Shown piece by piece: positions 24,739-31,188 of a stretch of 64,000 bases of DNA; the stretch's first letter is position 1; every line of letters starts with the position of its first letter. Both the position numbers and the translations under genes were made by a program. The stretch is from Massilia yuzhufengensis (GTDB lineage Bacteria > Pseudomonadota > Gammaproteobacteria > Burkholderiales > Burkholderiaceae_D), in assembly GCF_900112225.1 (NCBI RefSeq), contig NZ_FOLD01000007.1:1-64000 (forward strand), written 5' to 3'. The notes beneath the pieces are model-generated. The model did no database searches and was not told where the DNA came from. It saw only the letters and a list, made by a program, of their open reading frames with translations.

Positions 24739-25176
24739 TTACTCCGCGACACGAATGCCCAGGTTAGAAATTTTCTTCAACGCTGCCTGGTCTTCCTCAG
24801 CTATCCACCAAGCGCCGAGTACGTCTGACCACCGAGCGCCGCGAGCAGAAACCTTCTTGTCCAGGTCAAACGGGACGTCCAAGATGATACGCCCTGCCTT
24901 GGGATCGAACGGCGCTTCGCCACTCCATTCTGGCGGCTGTACCCAACGCCACGTTTTGTAAGTACCCGCGGTGTCGATCACAAAGCGCTCGTCTTTCACA
25001 GAGCCGGTGTTAATGTCGAACACAGTCGCGACCACTTCAGGGTTCCCATAGTAGGGAGCACGACCGGTTAGATGGCCAACGAAAGTAACTTTCGCGATGG
25101 TGTTGCCCCAGGTTGTTCGGTGAATCCAAAAGCCAGGCTTACGACCGAATTCAACGTACATTTGGTAGATGTTCAT
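24739..25176 (-). CDS. DUF5710-like hypothetical protein (array gene 12)
   Basis: 145 aa. The C-terminal 40 residues (ILDVPFDLDKKVSARGARWS then LGAWWIAEEDQ) match the DUF5710 pattern of LxVPFxEKxxAKxxGAxWD followed by an aromatic W-Y motif, a small domain found in mobile elements and near DNA-processing proteins. The N-terminal part is unassigned. The start follows CTCGGAAAAACTAGGCATCTG, a spacer longer than ideal for the ribosome motif. Confidence 0.7.
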   Translation of the reverse strand: MNIYQMYVEFGRKPGFWIHRTTWGNTIAKVTFVGHLTGRAPYYGNPEVVATVFDINTGSVKDERFVIDTAGTYKTWRWVQPPEWSGEAPFDPKAGRIILDVPFDLDKKVSARGARWSDVLGAWWIAEEDQAALKKISNLGIRVAE

Positions 25177-25200
25177 ACAGATGCCTAGTTTTTCCGAGGT

Positions 25201-25629
25201 TTAGGCAGCTAAGGGGCCACGCCCTTCATGCACATACTGAGGGAAAGCAAACGGCTGATGCCCCTTATCTAACACCGACAAGCACTCGGCGCCGCCGATC
25301 TGCATTCCTTTTTGAAAATCTGGGCTATCGTGTCTACGCAACGAAGAGAAGGTGTACTTCGGAATATCGTCCAGATAGGTCGCTAGTAGCGTTTCATGAC
25401 CTCGCACCATCAGTCGAAAAAATGACTCATCGTCGGGTATCGCGACACCTCGACGCTGTAGACAACAGTCGAAAAAACCTATGAAGTAGCCTCGCACTAT
25501 GTCTTTTTCCAGCGCCGCAATAAAGTCTGGCTGAAAGCGGCACAACATGACTTGAAGCCGTAGCAAGCGCGCAATTTTATCGACCAGGTCATGGTTGATC
25601 TCCACTCTTTTCTTGAACAGCCCAAACAT
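25201..25629 (-). CDS. Hypothetical protein (array gene 11)
   Basis: 142 aa, mostly helical, beginning MFGLFKKR, an amphipathic basic start, with two adjacent Cys (FFDCCLQ). No signal peptide and no recognised family. The start is preceded by AAGGAAGTAAGAA after repeat copy G. Its stop is followed by the bare junction motif CTCGGAAAAAC leading into gene 12. Confidence 0.65.
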   Translation of the reverse strand: MFGLFKKRVEINHDLVDKIARLLRLQVMLCRFQPDFIAALEKDIVRGYFIGFFDCCLQRRGVAIPDDESFFRLMVRGHETLLATYLDDIPKYTFSSLRRHDSPDFQKGMQIGGAECLSVLDKGHQPFAFPQYVHEGRGPLAA

Positions 25630-25645
25630 TTCTTACTTCCTTATA

Positions 25646-25688
25646 CCGGCACCGGCCAGCTGCGGGCGCCACCAGAGCGCAGTTTTCC
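25646..25688 (-). repeat. Array repeat type 2, copy G
   Basis: 43 bp, very similar to copy E: CCGGCCAGCTGCGGGCGCC, variable loop, AGCGCAGTTTTCC. The left edge CCGGCACCGG resembles the left edge of type 1. It lies between array genes 10 and 11. Confidence 0.8.
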
Positions 25689-25708
25689 GTTCTCGTTTGT
25701 GATAGAGC

Positions 25709-26086
25709 TCATGCGCAAAATACTGCATCGTAGCCGCCACGCGGACCCGACGCGGCTGCGAGCTCATCGACTAGGCCGATATCCTGCAGGTGCTGCACGA
25801 TGCTGAGGAATTCGCTTAACCCAGTAATACCCACTTCACGATAGATCTTCCCGTCACTATTGCGTAGCCCAATTTGCATGCGTGCATTTCGCACTTCGCG
25901 GGAGGTGCCCGCCTTCATCTGAAATTTGTCGGTGATCTCGCTGTCGTACTCGGCCATGTTCGTTCCCTCAACGCGGTGGCTAACGAAGACGGTTTCGAAA
26001 TACGCACTATCAGCGACTGCGTCACCTTTGCTCGCGGCTTGCCCAATACGCTCTTCGCGACTGCCGCGCTGTTTCGCTTGTCCCAT
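25709..26086 (-). CDS. Hypothetical protein with MGQAKQRG leader (array gene 10)
   Basis: 125 aa. The leader MGQAKQRGSREERIGQA is shared with the array protein at 21159-21512, while the remaining 105 residues are unrelated to it. The body has alternating beta and helix (DKFQMKAGTSREVRNARMQI then YREVGITGLSEF). I chose the ATG at 26086 because of the leader; the in-frame extension runs into repeat copy H. No function can be named. Confidence 0.7.
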   Translation of the reverse strand: MGQAKQRGSREERIGQAASKGDAVADSAYFETVFVSHRVEGTNMAEYDSEITDKFQMKAGTSREVRNARMQIGLRNSDGKIYREVGITGLSEFLSIVQHLQDIGLVDELAAASGPRGGYDAVFCA

Positions 26087-26101
26087 CCTGCTCTCTCTCA
26101 T

Positions 26102-26150
26102 CGGCAAACCGGCCGGAACGGGGCGCCGCTTGGCGCTAAGTCGTTTTCCG
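26102..26150 (-). repeat. Array repeat type 2, copy H
   Basis: About 49 bp: CCGGCCGGAACGGGGCGCC, GCTT loop, GGCGCT, then TCGTTTTCCG. The hairpin (minus strand AGCGCC-AAGC-GGCGCC) keeps pairing despite base changes relative to copies E and G. It lies between array genes 9 and 10. Confidence 0.75.
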
Positions 26151-26157
26151 ACGTGTA

Positions 26158-26424
26158 TCACCCTAAAAAACCGTCCCGTCGCGCAGCATCAATTAGCTTC
26201 AGCTGACTCCCATTGAAATGAGCATTCGCGTAATCGATCATAGCCAGGTTGTGTTGTGAGACACGACGGAACCCGATCATTCTCGCGCCGCGATTTGCAT
26301 CGCCGACGCCTTCGCCGCGGTTTCGCGCAAGCGTGTAGAAGAACGCTCGCACCGCTTTCCTTCCTCGACTCAGAAAGAAGTAGAAGACAGCAACCGCGGC
26401 AAGAAGAATTATGATAATGGTCAT
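26158..26424 (-). CDS. Small membrane-anchored protein (array gene 9)
   Basis: 88 aa with an N-terminal transmembrane helix (TIIIILLAAVAVFYFFLS) and a basic cytoplasmic domain (SRGRKAVRAFF, then RNRGEGVGDANRG). The ribosome site is weak. No family recognised. It would sit in the inner membrane with its domain in the cytoplasm by the positive-inside rule. Confidence 0.65.
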   Translation of the reverse strand: MTIIIILLAAVAVFYFFLSRGRKAVRAFFYTLARNRGEGVGDANRGARMIGFRRVSQHNLAMIDYANAHFNGSQLKLIDAARRDGFLG

Positions 26425-26467
26425 GGCAAGTTTCGATTATGGTTCAGCGATCTTTTTTCCGCTCCAG

Positions 26468-26833
26468 TCAGCTAGCGGTACCAGGGGGAGTCCAGCCGGC
26501 CGCCCTGGCGATCAACTCCCATTGCGGCACTTGGGACGCAACATGTTGTTCACAGTAGCGTTGCACACGGTAGATTCCATCGGACGCCTCTTTGCGACTA
26601 CCCGAATTCATGCTGTAGTTCCGTGCGAAGTCGAGCAGTCGAAACTTCTTGGCATGCGCTAATTCGGGCTGTTCACGGAAAAACTGGGCCATCTTCTTCA
26701 GGGTTTCGCAAAGCCGTGGATCTTGCATTTTTACGGTCAACTGATCCAGCTTGTTAATTACAGCAGGTCCGCTGCCCATGTGGGAGAGCAGCGTTAGAAC
26801 ATCCCTGTATTCCTTTTTATCGTCCGTGGCCAT
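26468..26833 (-). CDS. Hypothetical protein (array gene 8)
   Basis: 121 aa, rich in helices and charges (DDKKEYRDVLTLLSHM and then ETLKKMAQFFREQPELAHAK), cytoplasmic, with no recognised family. I chose the ATG at 26833, preceded by AGGGAAAAGCACA. The upstream in-frame extension is the translated type 1 repeat and is not credible coding sequence. Confidence 0.65.
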   Translation of the reverse strand: MATDDKKEYRDVLTLLSHMGSGPAVINKLDQLTVKMQDPRLCETLKKMAQFFREQPELAHAKKFRLLDFARNYSMNSGSRKEASDGIYRVQRYCEQHVASQVPQWELIARAAGWTPPGTAS

Positions 26834-26854
26834 TGTGCTTTTCCCTCTACTCAG

Positions 26855-26924
26855 CCGGCACCGCGCCGACCCTCTCAATGCCACGGCCCCGTCATGCGGG
26901 GCAATGGGTACTGCTGTGTCTTCC
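26855..26924 (-). repeat. Array repeat type 1, copy C
   Basis: 70 bp. CGGCACCGCGCCG hairpin, invariant CCCTCTCAATGCC, and GCCCCGTCATGCGGGGC. Relative to copies A and B the stem has swapped G-C for C-G at two adjacent pairs, a compensatory change that keeps the hairpin. It is followed by about 105 bases (26925-27029) with no gene and terminal GTTGGG/CCCAAC inverted ends. Confidence 0.85.
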
Positions 26925-27029
26925 GTCATAGTTGGGCTCGATGGCCAAGGCTTGCTCGCGAACGATCATCTGCTTCCCGGCACCCGCGCTCCATGTTCGC
27001 TCGACCAACCAGCACGCGACACCCAACAA

Positions 27030-27653
27030 CTATTGCGTCCATTCACTCCAGTTGCACTTTTTGCATCCAATAACGTAATATTCGTCGTCGCGATCGGGAT
27101 GGGAAATAGTCTTACGGTCAAACTGGTTTTCGCCGCATTTAGGGCACCGCTTATAAGGTAGCGGATCATTGCGGGCGTCTGTGTCGATCGTTAATTCTTC
27201 TAAACGTTCGTTAAGGAGGCGAACGATCGATGCTTCAGATTGCGATTCAGAAATACGTGCAGCGACTTCGGCGATTGCTTTTTTGCTCCGCACCTTGAAC
27301 CCAAGATAATCGGCGAGCAGCGCAGGGAGCGGCGTATCATCGACCATGATTGGAATGATACGAAGGGTATTATCATCAACCCGGCGACGCAAGTATGCGC
27401 GCATTTCGGTCCCCACCCAGTTAGATGCAGCCGCGTCATACGACCAAAAGATCACAAAAACGCGAGCCTCTGCTAAACCATTTTCTATTCCTCCGATTAA
27501 TGAATCCCCAGGCTTGAGGTTCCATTCGTCATACCAAACACTCTGGCCATTAGCGGCAAGTGCCGTTGCAAGGAGTCTCGCCAGCGGCTTTTGTTTCTTG
27601 TTGTGGCTGATGAAATACACAATTTTTCCTTGGTCTAGCTGAGCTTGTTCCAT
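27030..27653 (-). CDS. TIR-domain protein with C-terminal zinc ribbon (array gene 7)
   Basis: 207 aa. Residues about 10-135 form a TIR domain: IVYFISHN, SVWYDEWNLKPGDSLIGGIE, VFVIFWSYDAAASNWVGTE and RIIPIMVDD are in the expected order. Residues about 168-205 hold a zinc ribbon (CPKCG, then CKKCNW). Bacterial TIR domains commonly hydrolyse NAD+ or make signalling nucleotides in phage defence, and the zinc ribbon is unusual and may bind nucleic acid or a partner. The start overlaps the end of the Lar-like gene by 19 bases, so the two are translated together. Confidence 0.85.
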   Translation of the reverse strand: MEQAQLDQGKIVYFISHNKKQKPLARLLATALAANGQSVWYDEWNLKPGDSLIGGIENGLAEARVFVIFWSYDAAASNWVGTEMRAYLRRRVDDNTLRIIPIMVDDTPLPALLADYLGFKVRSKKAIAEVAARISESQSEASIVRLLNERLEELTIDTDARNDPLPYKRCPKCGENQFDRKTISHPDRDDEYYVIGCKKCNWSEWTQ

Positions 27654-27832
27654 TCGATGATCGCGTCGCGCTTAGTGAACATCGGGTGACCGATGACACG
27701 GTGGCCAATCGCGAGTTCACTGCTCTTTGAGCAGACGGCAAACCAGCGGCGCAGACGCGGATTCCTCACCTCGGCAGGCGCGTGACACTTCGGGCAGTTC
27801 TGCGGCTTGGGCGAGACGTTCTTCTCGCTCAT
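27635..27832 (-). CDS. Lar-like zinc ribbon protein (array gene 6)
   Basis: 65 aa. CPKCHAP at the N-terminus and the ending DAIIEWNKL follow the pattern of Lar-family restriction-alleviation proteins (CPxCG near the start, AIxxWN at the end). However, the second Cys pair is reduced to one Cys (FAVCSKS), so zinc binding may be incomplete. The start at 27832 is preceded by GAAAAGAGAACG. It overlaps the TIR gene. Lar of the Rac prophage modulates type I restriction; a similar role here is only a suggestion. Confidence 0.65.
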   Translation of the reverse strand: MSEKNVSPKPQNCPKCHAPAEVRNPRLRRWFAVCSKSSELAIGHRVIGHPMFTKRDAIIEWNKLS

Positions 27833-27842
27833 CGTTCTCTTT

Positions 27843-27968
27843 TCAAAACAACAATCCATCAGTAGGCAAAGTTCGCGGCACGTCCCTGTCGCCCATCTCC
27901 ACGAGCGCGCGATTGATAAGTTCTATGCACATATCTTCTGGTATCTCTGGAGTTACCAGTGCCCACAT
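27843..27968 (-). CDS. 41-residue hypothetical protein (array gene 5)
   Basis: Starts at an ATG directly abutting the stop codon of gene 4 (TAGATG) and ends ten bases before the Lar-like gene start. Sequence begins MWALVTPEIPEDMCIELINR. The tight fit between two neighbouring genes and the ordinary amino-acid composition support it, but it is too short to be certain. Confidence 0.5.
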   Translation of the reverse strand: MWALVTPEIPEDMCIELINRALVEMGDRDVPRTLPTDGLLF

Positions 27969-28133
27969 CTAGAGCTGCGCTACCGCATCGGGACCCAGTT
28001 CATATCGCAGCATGGTTCGGAGTTCATCTTCTCGATCACGAGACCATGTTGTTGACCGCGTAGTGCTGTTCATCTTCTTAAAGCGTTCCAACGCCTGAAA
28101 GTCGGCGAAAACTGTATGTGCCCTGCGAACCAT
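27969..28133 (-). CDS. 54-residue hypothetical protein (array gene 4)
   Basis: The start at 28133 is preceded by GGAAAAGGGC right after the stop of gene 3. The protein is charged (FADFQALERFKKMN, then RDREDELRTMLRYEL), probably two helices. No family recognised. The next gene begins immediately after its stop, suggesting translational coupling. Confidence 0.55.
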   Translation of the reverse strand: MVRRAHTVFADFQALERFKKMNSTTRSTTWSRDREDELRTMLRYELGPDAVAQL

Positions 28134-28145
28134 GCCCTTTTCCAG

Positions 28146-28751
28146 TTAATTACCCTTGCGTACGACTCTCGTGAACGGAGCAGCATTCGAAGCCAACCTC
28201 AAAATCCATCGATCTGATTCGTCAAGAGGCTCACCATGCGAAATCTTTTCACAAACGTCAAAGAGGTCAGACACAAGCCCAAATTGTTCGCCAGCGTCTC
28301 GAAGTGTCATGACGTGAGAAACATCTTCGTCGGATAACTTCATTTCGTTCCGGTCGACTGGTACCGTCTGGAGAGACTGGCCAATGCCACGTTGAAGGTC
28401 TGGCAGAAAGGCAGCGGTATCTGCGTCTAATCCAGTGTTGGGGACTGCCAGTTCTATCAAAACATCAAGGGATGCCTTAAACCAGTCAGCGCCTCGCCAA
28501 GGGCCATCGTGTACCATAGCAAGGTAGTCAATGGCACGGCTAACAATTTTCCAGTCGCCAAACATCTCGTCCGCAAACCCGGCATGCTGCTCGGCAATAC
28601 TAGCAAGCTGCTCCGTCAGCGTTTCGACCCAGTCGCTAGAGACACCCGGCTGGTGCCATAGGACCTGCCGGATAAATCGGCTGCATGAGATTCTTAGTCC
28701 GCGCTTCCACTGTTCTTCAACCGCTGTTGATTGATCTCGCGACTCATTCAC
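28146..28751 (-). CDS. Hypothetical protein (array gene 3)
   Basis: 201 aa, helical, acidic, cytoplasmic, with two Cys and many Trp (VLWHQPGVSSDWVETLTEQL and GPWRGADWFKASLD). No motif or family recognised. AAAGGAAC lies upstream of the start, just inside repeat copy I. One of the longer array genes; its base composition is closer to 52% GC than the 65%+ of the flanking chromosome (estimated by eye). Confidence 0.68.
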   Translation of the reverse strand: MNESRDQSTAVEEQWKRGLRISCSRFIRQVLWHQPGVSSDWVETLTEQLASIAEQHAGFADEMFGDWKIVSRAIDYLAMVHDGPWRGADWFKASLDVLIELAVPNTGLDADTAAFLPDLQRGIGQSLQTVPVDRNEMKLSDEDVSHVMTLRDAGEQFGLVSDLFDVCEKISHGEPLDESDRWILRLASNAAPFTRVVRKGN

Positions 28752-28767
28752 GTTGCTTGTTCCTTTT

Positions 28768-28812
28768 GCCAGCGACCGGCTAGCTATCGGGCGCCATCAG
28801 GGCGCTGTCTTC
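28768..28812 (-). repeat. Array repeat type 2, copy I
   Basis: 45 bp: GCCAGCGACCGGCTAGCTA, TCGG, GCGCC-atca-GGGCGC, TGTC. The stem is maintained although the loop and flanks differ from other copies. A further small hairpin (GGCGAAACGCC) follows at about 28827-28838, between array genes 2 and 3. Confidence 0.7.
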
Positions 28813-28854
28813 ATTAGTGTCTTGGAGGCGAAACGCCGCTCCGGCATGCCCTGC

Positions 28855-29109
28855 CTAGTCTTTCACGTCAATACGACTTAAGATCTGGAGCAAATCATCT
28901 TTTGACAGCACGAGTTGGCAAATTTTCTTTTCCTGGTCGTCGCTGTTCAGCGTCATTACATCAATGATCATGAGAGGTGCGTCGTAGACTGTCTTTGCAG
29001 TTTTAGGAAACTGTAGCCATCTTGACGACACTTCGCAGACGGCCTTCCGCTCCATTACGTTTGCCAACCTAACGCGATGCTGTCGGGTCGGCCCGTTTTT
29101 ACTTGTCAT
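28855..29109 (-). CDS. Hypothetical protein (array gene 2)
   Basis: 84 aa with a basic N-terminus (RQHRVRLANVMERKAV) and an alternating hydrophobic core (APLMIIDVMTLNSDDQEKKI then QLVLSKDDLLQILSRI), probably a small alpha/beta domain. No family recognised. AAGGTAAAT precedes the start, following a GCGTG-ACCT-CACGC hairpin at about 29120-29134 that resembles a minimal type 2 repeat. Confidence 0.65.
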   Translation of the reverse strand: MTSKNGPTRQHRVRLANVMERKAVCEVSSRWLQFPKTAKTVYDAPLMIIDVMTLNSDDQEKKICQLVLSKDDLLQILSRIDVKD

Positions 29110-29204
29110 ATTTACCTTGGCGTGAGGTCACGCGTTCTTTTCCTTGACATTTGAATCAGGCTGAAGACGCAGGTTACTCGAAAAATTGCCCCTGGCGACG
29201 CATG

Positions 29205-29933
29205 TTATGGCTTGAATACCTTTACTAACTCGGACCAATTGCTTATCACAAGGGAAATGGCAGTAGACACAATAATGCTGAGTACTGCCCACCTAACGGT
29301 AGCCTTTACACCTTGCTTCCCTTCAAGCTGAACGGGGCGGATAATGTTCTTGTAGACTTCCTCATATTGTTCCGCCACAGCGCTTACACCCCGAAGATGC
29401 TTTTCTATTGTTTGGATTTGGGAAAGTAACGGCTTGAGAAGATTATTTTCTTCAGCAGCTTTTCGAGCATCTTTGAGCTGGGCATTAACGCTAAGAATGT
29501 CGTTCATCAAACGGTCGGGATCAAATGTCAGGATATCTTGTAATCGCCCCTCTAAGAGCGCACGACTGTCGTCTTTTTCAGCAAAGGTGGTCGCTATCGC
29601 ATCTAAATGAGTGAGAAGGTGTTCAGCTGTCTTCTTCGTGTATCCTGCAAGAACAAGTGGTTTGAAGCCGTCTTCGCCAATTTCTTCGTAATAAATACTG
29701 CCTTGCTCGCTTAGTTCAAAGAGATAGCTGTCGAGCACATTCGCGTTTGGGAAGTAAGGCTTCAAGTAATCGAACATCTCTTGCAGACGCTCCTCGACGA
29801 ATGCCTTCTCATTCGCATAATTAATGAAAGCCGCGAGTATCCGAGCAGCTTGGAGATTCGAAATTTTCTCGACCGGCAAGGATTTGGCGGGAATAGATAT
29901 TTTTTGATAAGTGGTGAATTTGGGCGGCGCCAT
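29205..29933 (-). CDS. Helical protein with C-terminal membrane helix (array gene 1)
   Basis: 242 aa. Residues 1 to about 125 are a compact helical region. Residues about 130-205 are coiled-coil-like (LMNDILSVNAQLKDARKAAEE, LSQIQTIEKHLRGV). A single transmembrane helix near residues 212-232 (WAVLSIIVSTAISLVISNW) is followed by a short tail, so it is tail-anchored. No family recognised. It is the most AT-rich gene in the window, pointing to recent transfer. It opens the minus-strand array, 90 bases downstream of the recombinase-like gene. Confidence 0.72.
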   Translation of the reverse strand: MAPPKFTTYQKISIPAKSLPVEKISNLQAARILAAFINYANEKAFVEERLQEMFDYLKPYFPNANVLDSYLFELSEQGSIYYEEIGEDGFKPLVLAGYTKKTAEHLLTHLDAIATTFAEKDDSRALLEGRLQDILTFDPDRLMNDILSVNAQLKDARKAAEENNLLKPLLSQIQTIEKHLRGVSAVAEQYEEVYKNIIRPVQLEGKQGVKATVRWAVLSIIVSTAISLVISNWSELVKVFKP

Positions 29934-30023
29934 AATCAGATAAATGAATTTATTTGTTTTCTCTATGTTGACGCCGCATAATGCGCTGCGTGCTTGCCTT
30001 GTCGTACGAGTTTCTTTTCGGCA

Positions 30024-30683
30024 TCAAATCACCCTGGCAACGATAGCGCCTAAGCGGACGGGATCGGCGTCGATGAGACGCTTCGTGGCCGTCAGCGTTT
30101 CATGGCCGAGCAGCTCGTTGATGTGTCGAAGATCGAAGCCGTTGTTCGCCAAGCGCACAGCAAAGGTGCGGCGACCCGACATCGCGCTTGCGCCCTCGAT
30201 ACCGGCCTGCAGGTGCAGCTTGCGAAAGAGCTGGCTGAGCGAGTCGCATGAGTAGCTGGGGGTGCCAGAGCGAGTTCGACGCTCGATCAGCTTGTACGGC
30301 TGGCCTTCCCCGGTCGAGAAAAGGGGCCCGTCAGGGTCCAGGCCCCTGAATGCGGTAGCCATAGGAGTAGTCCCTTGGCGTTGGTCGGTGCGGTACGCCA
30401 GATAGGCGTCCATCGCATTCGTGACCTTCGCATTCGACCAGTAGATCGGGCGCTCCTTGCCGTTGTAAGCGATGGCCGCGTCAACGCAGGACTTCACGCG
30501 CACGGACCCGTCGCCGTTCAAGTATGCGCGAACTGGCATTCGAGCGATCTCAGTGAGCATCATGCCAGTACCGTACACAGTCGTGAGTAACGCGACGTTC
30601 CGCAGGGGCGACTCGCCCGATATCCCGGCCGCCTTGAGGAGATGCCGCAACCGACCTTCCTCGATATAGGGTGCTTTCGCCAT
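30024..30683 (-). CDS. Tyrosine-recombinase-like protein with degenerate active site
   Basis: 219 aa, corresponding only to the catalytic half of tyrosine recombinases, without the N-terminal SAM-like core-binding domain. The fold is recognisable (LLTTVYGTGMMLTEIARM, SGRRTFAVRLANNGFDLRHI, ELLGHETL). However, the first catalytic Arg is Met (residues 41-42), the H of HxxR is replaced in SGRR (169-172), and Leu sits where the Tyr is expected (about 203). Only one Arg and the GH histidine (194) remain. It may bind DNA or assist another recombinase rather than cut. It is on the same strand as, and directly upstream of, the small-gene array. Confidence 0.8.
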   Translation of the reverse strand: MAKAPYIEEGRLRHLLKAAGISGESPLRNVALLTTVYGTGMMLTEIARMPVRAYLNGDGSVRVKSCVDAAIAYNGKERPIYWSNAKVTNAMDAYLAYRTDQRQGTTPMATAFRGLDPDGPLFSTGEGQPYKLIERRTRSGTPSYSCDSLSQLFRKLHLQAGIEGASAMSGRRTFAVRLANNGFDLRHINELLGHETLTATKRLIDADPVRLGAIVARVI

Positions 30684-31188
30684 TCGTTTTAGGCTTTCTT
30701 CGTGATCTGTTCAGAGGCAGTATCACGCCAGATTACCCGGAGACGTGCTTCATAGCAAGATGGCAAGCGACGTTCTCGGAAAAGTGCGCGGCGCGATTTT
30801 TCAACCCGCCAACTCAAGATTTTCCGCTTACAAGCTTCGCGTTTCCATAAACTCACTAAGTGAGCTGGGCACATACTTAGTTCATGGTCGTTTTGACCTG
30901 CATTTCACGTGTTTGACTGGCAGGTAACCTTAAGGTTTTAAGACGCCAGTCTATCCTGCCAAAGAACCAATCCTTGAAATGCAGTCTTCAGCTCGTCCAA
31001 TCCGCTTGCGAACGGCGGCGACACCGCGATTTGCTCAATACCTCAGCATTCACCAAAGGCAAACTGCCGTTCAGTATCTGCGCCAGTTGAACTCGCCAAG
31101 TGTGCATCGGTCGAGCGACGAGGGAATTGAATCAGACTGGCGGCCACGACCCCTTGGTAATAGCTCCCCATTTAAACTGGAGGCATAC
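30684..31188. other. Intergenic region between divergent recombinase-like and AlpA-like genes
   Basis: No convincing gene. It holds a perfect 12-bp palindrome AACCTTAAGGTT (about 30927-30938) nested in a GACTGGC...GCCAGTC inverted repeat (about 30916-30952). This is a plausible binding or recombination site given the genes on each side. Confidence 0.55.

Noticed and set aside
26931..27027. GTTGGGC ... ACCCAAC flanking about 85 bases, resembling integron core motifs
   Set aside because: In an attC the RYYYAAC comes first and GTTRRRY last; here the order is reversed on both strands, and no other junction has these motifs, so I do not call an attC site.
20952..29933. Ordinary chromosomal integron or CALIN
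   Set aside because: No IntI with its additional domain, no attC core pairs at the spacers, and the recombinase-like gene reads in the same direction as the array with a dead active site. I kept only the description cassette-like.
20952..29933. CRISPR array
   Set aside because: Spacing between repeats is irregular (hundreds of bases), the units between them are genes, and no cas genes are present.
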